A DNA stretch of 35,915 nt from Candidatus Alistipes intestinigallinarum. GTDB taxonomy: Bacteria > Bacteroidota > Bacteroidia > Bacteroidales > Rikenellaceae. The stretch covers positions 1-35,915 of the forward strand of contig DXDA01000046.1 of NCBI GenBank assembly GCA_019115745.1, written 5' to 3'. The translations under genes were made by a program, and so were the position numbers. The first letter of the stretch is position 1. Each line of letters opens with the position of its first letter. Positions 1 through 8,070 of this stretch are shown here, piece by piece. The notes beneath the pieces were generated by a model. It was not told the origin of the DNA and ran no database searches. It was given only the letters and a program-made list of their open reading frames with translations.

Positions 1-71
1 ATGACCATCATCATCGTCCCGCAAAGCATCGCTCCGCGGTTGTCGCTCCGATATGTCCCCTGTGTCAGCAT
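1..71 (-). CDS. Possible 5' end of a leftward gene cut by the window edge
   Basis: A minus-strand frame opens with ATG at 71 and stays open to base 1 (23 codons, beginning MLTQGTYRSDNRG, with a second ATG at 29). A Bacteroidetes-like -7 box pointing this way lies just upstream (124-131), which is the main support. The visible residues match no family I recognise and include an odd Met-rich run (TMMMV). It may be the start of a real gene or only an untranslated leader; the visible part is too short to decide. Confidence 0.2.
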   Translation of the reverse strand, partial: MLTQGTYRSDNRGAMLCGTMMMV

Positions 72-123
72 TGTTTTTGCGTGTGCGCATTTTTTCCGAG
101 TCTCTTTCCGGACTCGACAGGTG

Positions 124-154
124 CAAATATAGCGAAAGATTTCAAAAGATGCAA
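124..154 (-). promoter_or_regulatory. Predicted leftward promoter
   Basis: Read on the minus strand, TATATTTG (124-131) fits the Bacteroidetes -7 consensus TAnnTTTG. A TTG (152-154) lies 20 bases upstream as a partial -33 element. It would drive transcription towards the left edge, away from system A, so the terminator at 168-201 separates the two transcripts. Confidence 0.45.
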
Positions 155-167
155 GCCCCCGAAAAGG

Positions 168-201
168 AAAAGCCCCGCACTTTTTCCGTGCGGGGCTTTT
201 T
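168..201 (-). terminator. Strong terminator ending the system A operon
   Basis: A perfect 13-bp stem, AAAAGCCCCGCAC (168-180) with GTGCGGGGCTTTT (188-200), and a 7-base loop. Transcripts from the minus strand end in CTTTTCCTTTTC after the stem, and the plus strand also has a T-run, so it may work both ways. It lies about 85 bases beyond the TetR stop codon. Confidence 0.85.
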
Positions 202-284
202 CGAGTGTTGCGGAACCCAGCGGGAGCCGTGTGTGGAGACGGGTCGGGTGCGGGAGCATCTCCCCCCCCCTCCTCCTTGCGGGT

Positions 285-866
285 TTACGCCCGGCGGTCG
301 ATCAGTTCGATGCCCTGGCGGGTTGCCGCACCGCGCAGGATCGTGCGGCAGAAGAGGCTCACCTCCTCCCGCGAGGCGCCGTTCAACCGCAGGTCGAGCA
401 GCGTCCCCATCAACTGATCGGCAAACGCCTCGGCATCGATCTCCGGCAGGAGCAGCTCCTGTTTGCGGCACATGTCGAGCAGCGAGGCCAACTCCTTGTG
501 CCAGAATTCGCGGTGTTCGTCGTAATGCTCCGCGAAGACCACCTTGCGGCGCAGGTCCGACAGAAAACTGTGATCCACCTGATAGAGATTGTCGATGTAT
601 TCGTTCATCAGTCGGACGGTCTTCTGCAGCGGATTCCCGCTCCGGCGCTTGCGGCAGGCCACGATCCGCTCCTGTTGCTGAGTCCGCATGGCATCGAGGC
701 ACGCCCCGATCAGATCGTTCTTGTCCGCGAACATTTCGTAGAGGGTGCGTTTCGAGATGCCCAGCGTCTGCGCGATCTCATCCACCCGCACGGCTCGAAT
801 ACCGTTGCGGGCGATGAACTCCTGCGTCGTGCGGATAATCTCTTCCTTGGTCGCTCCCCGTTTCAT
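285..866 (-). CDS. TetR/AcrR-family regulator of system A
   Basis: A 193-residue protein with an N-terminal TetR helix-turn-helix (about residues 8-55; the segment VDEIAQTLGISKRTLYEMFADK is the classic recognition region) and an all-helical C-terminal half that would bind ligand and dimerise. It is the last gene of the RND operon: its ATG shares one base with the TAA of the channel gene (TAATG), so the two are translationally coupled. Family members are usually repressors that release DNA when an exported compound binds, so feedback on this operon is the simplest reading. Unusually, the repressor is promoter-distal instead of divergent, and a separate AraC-type gene sits at the other end of the operon. 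No operator for it could be identified. Confidence 0.9.
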   Translation of the reverse strand: MKRGATKEEIIRTTQEFIARNGIRAVRVDEIAQTLGISKRTLYEMFADKNDLIGACLDAMRTQQQERIVACRKRRSGNPLQKTVRLMNEYIDNLYQVDHSFLSDLRRKVVFAEHYDEHREFWHKELASLLDMCRKQELLLPEIDAEAFADQLMGTLLDLRLNGASREEVSLFCRTILRGAATRQGIELIDRRA

Positions 867-2242
867 TACTTCTCCTCCCCGGTTGTCAGGTCACGTCCGC
901 CGCCGAGAGCCTGGTAGAGATTGATGACACCCTGGATCTCGTCGAACTGGTCGGAAATCTGCGACAACTGTGCCGACAGCAGCGACTGCTGGGCCGTCAA
1001 AACCTCCAGATAGGTCGTCGTTCCGTGCTGCATGAGCAGTTCCGTGGACTCCACGGCACGCTCCAGCGCCTCGATCTGACGTACCCGCAGGTCGGCTTTC
1101 GCACGCGCCGACTGACTCTGCGTCAAGGCGTTGTTCACCTCGGCGCCGGCATTCAGCAGGGCCTGCTGGAACGCAAGACGCGACTCCTCCTGCTGGGCTT
1201 TGGCGATCTTCACCTGCGCGCGGTTGGCGTTGGCGTTGAAGATCGGCTGCAGGAGCGATCCGGCGGCATTCCAGATCAGTTTGCCCGGATTGACGATTCC
1301 GATTCCGCTGTTGTTCGTCCAGCCGAGCGTACCGCTCAGCGTGATCGACGGATAGAGGGCCGACCGGGCGCTGGCTGTCGCATAGTAGGACTGCATGAGC
1401 GAGTATTCGGCCTGACGGATGTCGGGACGGTTCGAGAGCATCTGCAGAGGCACGCCGACAGCCAGCGTCTCGGGCATGTGCTGAGCCGCGAGCTCCCCGC
1501 GGACGATCGTGTGGGGAGCCTCGCCCAGCAGCGAGCAGAGGCTGTTTTCGGTCTGCGTGCGCTGGTAGGCCAGGTCGTGCAGCGACGCCTCGATCGAGAG
1601 CGTGTTGGCCTCGTACTGGGCAACTCCCGCCTCGTTCGTCAGTCCGGCGTCCTTCATGGCCCGCATCATCTCGACGCTCTGGCGCCATTTGGCCGCCGTC
1701 TCTTCGGTCACGGCATACTGGCTGTCGAGCATCAGCAGCGTGTAGTAGAGATTGGCGACGCTGGCGATGAGTTGCGTCTTGACGGCCTGCTCGTACTCCT
1801 GGCTCTGCAGGTAGAGCGCCTTTGCCTTACGCTTGGCATTGGTCAGCCCGTTGAAGATGTCGACCTGCCAGCTTGCCTGAACCGGGATGGTGTAGGTCTT
1901 CGTCGGGGTTGCCCCGTCGAAGCTGCTCAGCGAGCCCTGCGGCGCGAAGTTGAACGACGGCAGGTACGACAGGCGTGCCGATTTGAGCGTCGCCTCGGCC
2001 TCCTTCACCCGCCAACCGGCCGATTGCAGGTCGGTATTGTTCTCCAGGGCCTGTTCGATGAGCGCCTGCAGTTGCGGATCGGTGAACATCTCCTGCCAGC
2101 TCAGGTCGCCCAGCGTCGTCGTATCGGCCGTCTCGGCCGTGCCGTACAATCCGTCGGTCGTGACCTCCGGACGGGTATAGGGCTTGTAGATGCCGCAGCC
2201 CGTCATGGCGGCTGCCGCAAGTATGATGATGGTTTTTCTCAT
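866..2242 (-). CDS. RND outer-membrane channel lipoprotein (NodT/OprM type)
   Basis: A 458-residue outer-membrane factor. The N-terminus has a short signal peptide with a lipobox (AAAAMTGC), so it should be a lipoprotein. Two repeated outer-membrane-efflux domains follow; typical motifs are LSWQEMFTDPQLQALIEQAL, NRPDIRQAEY and LYPSITLSGTLGW. It would form the trimeric barrel and periplasmic tunnel that receives substrate from the pump encoded upstream. The start lies 4 bases after the stop codon of the RND pump, in the expected operon order adaptor - pump - channel. Length is normal for the NodT/OprM family. The C-terminal end overlaps the TetR start by one base. Confidence 0.93.
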   Translation of the reverse strand: MRKTIIILAAAAMTGCGIYKPYTRPEVTTDGLYGTAETADTTTLGDLSWQEMFTDPQLQALIEQALENNTDLQSAGWRVKEAEATLKSARLSYLPSFNFAPQGSLSSFDGATPTKTYTIPVQASWQVDIFNGLTNAKRKAKALYLQSQEYEQAVKTQLIASVANLYYTLLMLDSQYAVTEETAAKWRQSVEMMRAMKDAGLTNEAGVAQYEANTLSIEASLHDLAYQRTQTENSLCSLLGEAPHTIVRGELAAQHMPETLAVGVPLQMLSNRPDIRQAEYSLMQSYYATASARSALYPSITLSGTLGWTNNSGIGIVNPGKLIWNAAGSLLQPIFNANANRAQVKIAKAQQEESRLAFQQALLNAGAEVNNALTQSQSARAKADLRVRQIEALERAVESTELLMQHGTTTYLEVLTAQQSLLSAQLSQISDQFDEIQGVINLYQALGGGRDLTTGEEK

Positions 2243-2246
2243 GGTG

Positions 2247-5200
2247 TTACTCCTCCTCTTTCTCGTTTTTAACCTCTTCCAGTTCGGCGCGTACGGCCCA
2301 TTGCGGATCGGGATCGAACTCCAGCGGCTTGAGCTTCTCCTGGAGCGTCTCGAAGACGATGAACAGCGTCGGCACGAGGAACAGCAGCGCCAGCGTTCCG
2401 ACGATCATACCGCCCACGACACCCGAACCCAGCGTCGAGTTACCGTTGGCACCTACGCCGTGCGACAATACCAGCGGGATCATACCGAAGACGCAGGTCA
2501 ATACCGTCATCAGGATCGGGCGCAGACGGGCCTTGGCGGCCGAAACGGCGGCTTGCGTGAGGCTCATGCCCGCACGGCGGCGGTCGGCGGCGTACTCCGT
2601 GATCAGGATGGCCGTCTTCGACAACAGACCGATCAGCATGATGATACCCGTCTGGAGGTAGATGTTGTTTTCGAGACCCATGATCTTGGCCAGCAGGAAC
2701 GAGCCCATCAGACCGCACGGTACGGCCAGAATCACGGCGAACGGCAGCAGGAAGCTCTCGTAGAGGGCACTCAGGATCAGGTAGATCAGCAGGATACAGA
2801 TCCCGAAGATGATGATCGTGTTGCTGCCCGTCTGGGCCTCCTCACGGGTGATACCGTCGAACTCGTAGCCGTAGCCGTGCGGGAGCACTTCGGCGGCAAC
2901 CTCCTGGATGGCCTTGATGGCGTCACCCGACGAATAGCCGTCGGCGGCCGTACCGTTCACGGCGATCGAGTTGTAGAGGTTGAAACGGTTGAGCACCTCG
3001 GAGCTGTAGACACGCGTCAGTTTCACGAACTGGCTCAGCGGGGCCATCTCGCCGCTCTCCGTGCGGACGAAGACGTTGTTCAGCGATTCGGTGTCGAGAC
3101 GGTATTTCGGATCGGCCTGGATCGTCACGTAGTACATCTTCGAGAAGCGGTTGATGTTCGAGACGTACTGACCTCCGTAGTAACCCGAAAGGGTCGAGAG
3201 GATCGTATTGGGCGAGACGCCGGCACGCTTGGCCTTGGCGGCGTCGATATCGACCATGTACTGCGGGAAGTTGATGTTGAAGGTCGAGTAGGCGCGGGCG
3301 ATCTCCGGACGCTGGTTCAGCGCTGCAATGAACTGCAGGTAGACGTTGTAGAAGTCGGTCAGCTCGCCGCCCGCCTTGTCCTGCAGGTGCATCGAGAAAC
3401 CGGTCGACGTTCCGTAACCCGAGATCATCGGCGGTGCTACGGCGAAGAGCTGTGCATCCTTGATATCGGCCGTACGTCCGTAGATCTGGTTGATCACGGC
3501 ATTCACATCGTCCGTCTTTTCCGGGCGCTCGTCCCAATCCTTCAGCTTGATGATGCACATACCGTACGACGAACCCTGGCCGGCGATCATGCCGTAACCG
3601 GCTACCTGCATGAAGTCGCGGATCTGCGGAATACCCTGAATACGTCCGGCAACCTCCTTCATGACCTTGTCGGTCTCGGCAAGCGACGATCCCGGGGCCG
3701 TGGTGACGTTGACCATGATCGTTCCCTGGTCCTCGTCGGGCACCAGACCCGTCTTGGTGGTGTTCATCAGGATGACCAGCGCGACGAAGGCCAGGCCGAG
3801 CGTTGCCCACATCAGCCACTTGCGCTTGATGAAGAGCATCACACCGTGCTTGTATTTGGCGATCATCGTGTTGAAGGCGGCGTTGAATGCCTTGCGGAAA
3901 CGGGCCGCGAAGTTGTCTTTCATTTCGCCGTTCTCATCGAGATAGGGCTTCAGAATCAGGGCGCAGAGGGCCGGGGAGAGCGTCAGGGCGTTGATGGCCG
4001 AGATGCCTACGGCCACGGCCATCGTGATACCGAACTGCGTGTAGAAGACACCCGACGTACCGCCCATCATCGCCACGGGGATAAACACCGCCATGAAGAC
4101 CAGCGTCGAGGTGACGATGGCCGACGTGATGCCCGACATGGCGTCGATCGTAGCCATGTACGATGACTTGTACCCGGCGTCGAAACGCGCCTGAACGGCT
4201 TCGACCACGATGATGGCGTCGTCGACGACCGTACCGATGGCAAGCACCAGTGCGAAGAGCGTCAGCAGGTTGATCGAGAAGCCGGCCACCGAAAGGAAGG
4301 CGAACGTACCGATCAGTGCCACGAGGATCGAGACCGTCGGCACGAGGGTCGAGCGGATATCCTGCAGGAAGACGTAGACCACGAGGATCACGAGCAGGAT
4401 GGCTTCGAAGAGCGTCTTGACCACCTCCTTCATCGAGGCGTAGAGGAAGTCGTTCACACTCTGCAGGTGGGCGATGGCGACCCCTTTCGGGAGTTCGGCC
4501 TCCACCTCGTCGAGCAGGGCGTTGATGTCGTTGACGACCTGCGTGGCGTTCGAGCCCGCAGTCTGGAAGATCATCGAACTCACACCCGGGTGTCCGTTCG
4601 TATAACCCTTGTAGGCGTAGGATTCGCTGCCGAGTTCGATGTCGGCGATGTCTTTCAGTCGCAGGACGTTGCCGTCGGCATCCGAGCGGATAACCACCTG
4701 GCCGAACTCTTCGGGGGTCTGAATACGTCCGCGGTACTTCATCGTGTACTGGAACGTATTTTCGGAGTTCTCGCCCAACTTACCGGTTGCCGACTCGATG
4801 TTCTGCTCGGCCAGCGCTGCCGTGACGTCCGACGGGATCAGCTTGTACTGAGCCATCACGTCGGGCTTGAGCCACACGCGCATCGAGTAGTCGGCACCCA
4901 GCGTGAAGGCCTCGCCGACACCCTGGATACGCAGAATACGGGGTTCGATATTGATCTTCGAGTAGTTGGCCAGGAAGGTCTCGTCGTAGCTGTCGTCGGG
5001 GCTGTAGAGCGAGAAGATCTTCACCATCGAGGTCTGGCGCTTCATGGTCGTCACACCGATCTGCGTAACTTCGGAAGGCAACTGTCCATTGGCCGACGAA
5101 ACCTTGTTCTGTACGTTCACGGCGGCCATGTCGGGGTCGGTACCCTGACGGAAATAGATCGATACCGAAGCGCTTCCGGCTGCGGCGCTGGAGGTGATGT

Positions 5201-5432
5201 AGGTCATGTCCTCCACACCGTTGATGGCCTCCTCAAGAGGTACGACGACCGAGTTCTGGATCGTCTCGGCACTTGCTCCTGGATACGAGGCGTGCACCAT
5301 GACCGTCGGGGGCGCGATGTCGGGATATTGCTCGATAGGCAGGGTTGCCAGGCCGATCAAGCCCGCAATCACGATGACAATGGAGATGACCGACGCCAGT
5401 ACGGGTCGTTCAATAAAATGCTTGAGTGTCAT
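2247..5432 (-). CDS. RND multidrug efflux pump, HAE1/AcrB type
   Basis: A full-length 1061-residue inner-membrane RND transporter. It starts with the characteristic MTLKHFIERPVLASVISIVI helix and LPIEQYPDIAPP segment. The proton-relay aspartates are present in TM4 (GTVVDDAIIVVEA, D404 and D405), as is the TM10 lysine (GLLSKTAILITEY), so proton coupling looks intact. Two large periplasmic loops follow TM1 and TM7. The charged C-terminal tail (from about KLKPLEFDPDPQW to EEE) extends a little past the last membrane helix. The gene starts 3 bases after the adaptor stop codon. HAE1 pumps export hydrophobic and amphiphilic compounds such as drugs, dyes and bile salts; the actual substrate cannot be read from sequence. 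Confidence 0.96.
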   Translation of the reverse strand: MTLKHFIERPVLASVISIVIVIAGLIGLATLPIEQYPDIAPPTVMVHASYPGASAETIQNSVVVPLEEAINGVEDMTYITSSAAAGSASVSIYFRQGTDPDMAAVNVQNKVSSANGQLPSEVTQIGVTTMKRQTSMVKIFSLYSPDDSYDETFLANYSKINIEPRILRIQGVGEAFTLGADYSMRVWLKPDVMAQYKLIPSDVTAALAEQNIESATGKLGENSENTFQYTMKYRGRIQTPEEFGQVVIRSDADGNVLRLKDIADIELGSESYAYKGYTNGHPGVSSMIFQTAGSNATQVVNDINALLDEVEAELPKGVAIAHLQSVNDFLYASMKEVVKTLFEAILLVILVVYVFLQDIRSTLVPTVSILVALIGTFAFLSVAGFSINLLTLFALVLAIGTVVDDAIIVVEAVQARFDAGYKSSYMATIDAMSGITSAIVTSTLVFMAVFIPVAMMGGTSGVFYTQFGITMAVAVGISAINALTLSPALCALILKPYLDENGEMKDNFAARFRKAFNAAFNTMIAKYKHGVMLFIKRKWLMWATLGLAFVALVILMNTTKTGLVPDEDQGTIMVNVTTAPGSSLAETDKVMKEVAGRIQGIPQIRDFMQVAGYGMIAGQGSSYGMCIIKLKDWDERPEKTDDVNAVINQIYGRTADIKDAQLFAVAPPMISGYGTSTGFSMHLQDKAGGELTDFYNVYLQFIAALNQRPEIARAYSTFNINFPQYMVDIDAAKAKRAGVSPNTILSTLSGYYGGQYVSNINRFSKMYYVTIQADPKYRLDTESLNNVFVRTESGEMAPLSQFVKLTRVYSSEVLNRFNLYNSIAVNGTAADGYSSGDAIKAIQEVAAEVLPHGYGYEFDGITREEAQTGSNTIIIFGICILLIYLILSALYESFLLPFAVILAVPCGLMGSFLLAKIMGLENNIYLQTGIIMLIGLLSKTAILITEYAADRRRAGMSLTQAAVSAAKARLRPILMTVLTCVFGMIPLVLSHGVGANGNSTLGSGVVGGMIVGTLALLFLVPTLFIVFETLQEKLKPLEFDPDPQWAVRAELEEVKNEKEEE

Positions 5433-5435
5433 GGG

Positions 5436-6644
5436 TTATTCCTCCTTTCCGGTTTGGGTTTCGGCGGCGGCGTTCTCCTCCGTTTCTGCTGCGGGGGCTG
5501 CTGCGGTCTCTTCGGCAGGTGCTGCGGTTTCGGAAGCTGCAGCCTCGCCTTTGGCGCGGATCGGCGTGCCTTCACGCATCAGACCGACACCCTCGGCGAC
5601 GATCACATCGCCCGGAACGAGACCCGAGGTGACGATATACTCCTTGCCGTCGGAGATCTTCTCGACGCCGATCATGGCCGAGGCGGCCTTGCCGTCTGCC
5701 AACTTATATACATATACCTTGTCCTGGAGTTCGAACGTGGCGGCCTGCGGTACGACGATGCAGTCCTTGAAGGTGCTGGTCAGGATGACGTTGCCCGAAC
5801 CGCCGCTGTGCAACAGCCCGTCGGGGTTGGGGAACGCCGCACGCAGCGAGACGCTGCCCGTCGAGGTGTCGATCACACCGCTGATCGACTCCACGCGGCC
5901 CGAAAGGTCGTACATCGAGCCGTCGTTGAGCTGCAACTGTACGTCGGGCATGTTCTTGAGCGTCTCGGCGATCGAGCCGTAGCGGCGCGTGAGCGAGAGC
6001 AGTTGGTTCTCGGTCATCGAGAAGTAGACGTACATCGTCGAGTTGTCCGACACGGTGGTCAGCGGTTGCGGCATCGAGGCGCTCACCAGGGCGCCGACGC
6101 GGTACGGCAGCGTGCCGACGACACCGTTCGACGGAGCCTTCACAACCGTATAGGAGAGGTTGTTGGCGGCATTGACGCGCTGGGCCTCGGCCTGAGCCAA
6201 CTGGGCTTTGGCCGTCAGCAGGTTGTTCTCGGCCGTCGAGAGGTCGAACTGCGAGACGACTTTGCGGGCGAAAAGTTCTTTTTTGCTGTCATAGGTCAGT
6301 TGGGCCGTAGCGACGCTGGCTTCTGCAGCGGCGACATTGGCCTCGGCGGTTTGCAGGGCGGCCTTGTAGGGTACCTGGTCGATGATGAACAGGGTCTGGC
6401 CCTTGGAGACGTTCTGGCCCTCGTTTACGCAGAGCTGCCAGATGGTTCCCGAGACTTGCGGGTAGATGTCGATGTCCTGACGTCCGCGGATCGTTGCCGA
6501 GTAGTTCGTCGGGATTTCGCGGTCGGTCGTGGCAATGGTCATCACGGCGTATTCGCCAGGGCCCATTGCGGTCGGGGCCTGTCCACACGCAACGGCAGCC
6601 AGGCTGTATGCCAAAACGGCCGCTTTCACAAATGTTTGCTTCAT
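5436..6644 (-). CDS. RND periplasmic adaptor lipoprotein (AcrA type)
   Basis: A 402-residue membrane-fusion protein and first gene of system A. The signal peptide ends in a lipobox (LAAVAC), so it should be lipid-anchored. Domains follow the family order: lipoyl half (IDIYPQVSGTIWQL), a long alpha hairpin rich in Ala/Gln (about residues 95-150), the second lipoyl half (VVKAPSNGVVGTLPYRVGAL), then beta-barrel and membrane-proximal domains. The last 40 or so residues are a low-complexity Ala/Glu/Thr tail, probably disordered; such tails are variable in the family. It bridges the pump and the outer-membrane channel. A -7 box lies about 40 bases upstream of the start. Confidence 0.94.
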   Translation of the reverse strand: MKQTFVKAAVLAYSLAAVACGQAPTAMGPGEYAVMTIATTDREIPTNYSATIRGRQDIDIYPQVSGTIWQLCVNEGQNVSKGQTLFIIDQVPYKAALQTAEANVAAAEASVATAQLTYDSKKELFARKVVSQFDLSTAENNLLTAKAQLAQAEAQRVNAANNLSYTVVKAPSNGVVGTLPYRVGALVSASMPQPLTTVSDNSTMYVYFSMTENQLLSLTRRYGSIAETLKNMPDVQLQLNDGSMYDLSGRVESISGVIDTSTGSVSLRAAFPNPDGLLHSGGSGNVILTSTFKDCIVVPQAATFELQDKVYVYKLADGKAASAMIGVEKISDGKEYIVTSGLVPGDVIVAEGVGLMREGTPIRAKGEAAASETAAPAEETAAAPAAETEENAAAETQTGKEE

Positions 6645-6682
6645 AACTTTCCTTTTTCTTTACTAAAAAACTTTTTCAGGTG

Positions 6683-6690
6683 CAAAAGTA
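6683..6690 (-). promoter_or_regulatory. Predicted -7 box of the system A operon
   Basis: On the minus strand the bases read TACTTTTG, matching TAnnTTTG, 39 bases before the adaptor start. No convincing TTTG -33 element is seen at the usual distance. The 159-base gap to the divergent araC-type gene is therefore a shared regulatory region. Confidence 0.6.
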
Positions 6691-6777
6691 TCTTAAAAAC
6701 GTTCTCGATGTGCCTTATATTGCGAACAGTGTTGGTACTTTTCGGAATAAAAATGGAGCTATTTGGCAGTTTTTCAT

Positions 6778-6785
6778 TATTTTTG
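6778..6785 (+). promoter_or_regulatory. Predicted -7 box of the AraC-type gene
   Basis: TATTTTTG fits TAnnTTTG and lies 18 bases before the ATG. A TTTG at 6762-6765 is too close (12 bases) to be a normal -33 element, so an activator might be needed; that last point is inference. Confidence 0.5.
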
Positions 6786-6803
6786 TTCGAAAAAAGAAAT
6801 AAA

Positions 6804-7655
6804 ATGTCTCAGATCAATCCGTTAATTACGACTTCCGAGGAGCAGTTTATTGTCGGAGACTCCGATTTCTCCTATTTTGAACAGCGGGCCTATCGGCTCG
6901 AAGGCTGTGCCATTCTTTTTTGTCGGGACGGCGAGGCGGAGGTGATGGTCGATCAGTATCAGGGTCGCATTGGCCGGAATGCGCTGATGCTTCTGTTGCC
7001 CGGGGCCTACCTGCTGTTTATGGATCGGTCGGAGGATTTCAGGGCCTCCTATTGTACCTTTTCGCGTGATCTCTTCTCTGAGGCGGCCTTCCGGCTCGAT
7101 CCTGTCTTTTTCGAGTCCGTGCATCGCAATCCGATCTCCAATCCTCCGCAGCAGATTGTGGACGGTGCGCAGATCTGGTTCCAGATGGCCGCCTACACCT
7201 ACCGCGACCGCCAGAATCTTTTCCGCAATACGATCATCAAGAACCGGTTGCAGAATGTGCTGCTGGAGATCTACGACAAGATGCAGCGTTTTGCCATCCG
7301 GCAGACCCGGAAATTTGAGAATACGACTCGGCAGATGGAGTTGTTCCACCGTTTTGCGGCGCTCGTATATGAATATTGTGCCCAGGAACGGGAGGTTGCC
7401 TTCTATGCCGACAAGCTTTGTATTTCGACGCGTTACCTTTCGACCATCGTGCGGACCGTGGCACACACCTCGGCCAAGGAGTTTATCGATCGGGCGGTGA
7501 TGCTGGAGATTCGGATGATGCTCCGTTCGACCGACCTCTCCGTGCAGGAGATTGCCTATCGGTTGAAATTCCCCGACCAGTCCTATCTGGGGCGTTTCTT
7601 CAAGAAGCACGCCGGGGAGTCCCCCACCGAATACCGCAATGCCAAACGGGCTTAA
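6804..7655 (+). CDS. AraC/XylS-family regulator divergent from system A
   Basis: A 283-residue protein starting MSQINPLITTSEEQ; the reading frame is open further upstream, but this ATG follows an A-rich leader and a -7 box, and upstream residues resemble no family. The N-terminal half is a cupin-like sensor (GRIGRNALMLLLPGAYLLF). The C-terminal 100 residues form the double helix-turn-helix (FYADKLCISTRYLSTIVRT, then STDLSVQEIAYRLKFPDQSYLGRFFKKHAGESPTEYR). It is transcribed away from the RND operon, the usual placement for a regulator of its neighbour, so it probably activates system A. The stop codon TAA is built into the first hairpin of the repeat array at 7654-7866. Confidence 0.9.
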   Translation: MSQINPLITTSEEQFIVGDSDFSYFEQRAYRLEGCAILFCRDGEAEVMVDQYQGRIGRNALMLLLPGAYLLFMDRSEDFRASYCTFSRDLFSEAAFRLDPVFFESVHRNPISNPPQQIVDGAQIWFQMAAYTYRDRQNLFRNTIIKNRLQNVLLEIYDKMQRFAIRQTRKFENTTRQMELFHRFAALVYEYCAQEREVAFYADKLCISTRYLSTIVRTVAHTSAKEFIDRAVMLEIRMMLRSTDLSVQEIAYRLKFPDQSYLGRFFKKHAGESPTEYRNAKRA

Positions 7656-7866
7656 CGGGTTTAAGAAACCCGTTTTAGTTGGCAATAGCCGGATTTTCGG
7701 CTCTCCGCCCGAGTCCCGCCCCGCGTGCGGACTTAAAAAGTCCGTTTTAGTTGGCAATAGCCGGATTTTCAGCCTTCGCCCGAGTCCTGCCCCGCGCGCG
7801 GGCTTAAGAAACCCGTTTTAGTTGGCAATAGCCGGCTTTTCAGCTCTCCATCCGAGTCCCGCCCCT
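7654..7866. repeat. Array 1: three 71-72 bp repeats with covarying hairpins
   Basis: Three imperfect copies with period 72 then 71 (the word GTTTTAGTTGGCAATAGCCGG starts at 7672, 7744 and 7815, with one change in copy 3). Each copy opens with a hairpin and continues with a body containing GGCAATAGCCGG and CCGAGTCC-type words. Hairpin 1 is AACGGGTTT-AAG-AAACCCGTT (7654-7674); hairpin 2 is CGGACTT-AAA-AAGTCCG (7728-7744); hairpin 3 is CGGGCTT-AAG-AAACCCG (7799-7815, one mismatch). Stem bases change on both arms in copy 2, so pairing is kept while sequence is not. Hairpin 1 followed by TTTTAG could also end the araC transcript. No protein in any frame looks real here. Confidence 0.8.
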
Positions 7867-8070
7867 ACCCCCTGTTTCTCCGATGGTCTTTTGGACCCGA
7901 ATTTGCAGGACGAGTCCGGGAGCATTCCGGATTCTGGCTCTATATAATATAAGTATCCGGTTTTTCGTTCGTCCTGAACGGAGCGTCGGAGTTGCCGGAC
8001 GGCTTGTCGCAGTGACCCGCCCGGAGGTTCCGAATGCTCCGGAGTGGCGGAGTGCCTAACCACGAATAAA
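7867..8070. other. Non-coding leader region of the dehydrogenase gene
   Basis: About 200 bases with no credible gene. It contains an A/T-rich patch (TATATAATATAAG, 7942-7953 region) that may be a non-canonical promoter, a small perfect hairpin CGTTC-GTCCT-GAACG (about 7966-7980), and an imperfect long-range inverted repeat between 7919-7931 (GGAGCATTCCGGA) and 8029-8040 (TCCGAATGCTCC). No TAnnTTTG box was found. Confidence 0.4.

Noticed and set aside
53..917. Overlapping plus-strand frames opposite the TetR gene
   Set aside because: They cross the terminator at 168-201 and lie antisense to a clear TetR gene; no recognisable domain.
2190..4166. A 658-codon plus-strand open frame opposite the system A RND pump
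   Set aside because: Antisense to a full-length pump with all key residues; composition is typical of a mirrored reading frame.
7639..7821. A 60-codon plus-strand frame with repeated VGNSRIF segments
   Set aside because: It is the translation of repeat array 1, beginning inside the araC-type gene; the hairpins and repeat bodies explain it.
7654..7866. CRISPR array
   Set aside because: Only three units, no constant-length unique spacers, imperfect repeats with varying hairpins and no cas genes nearby.
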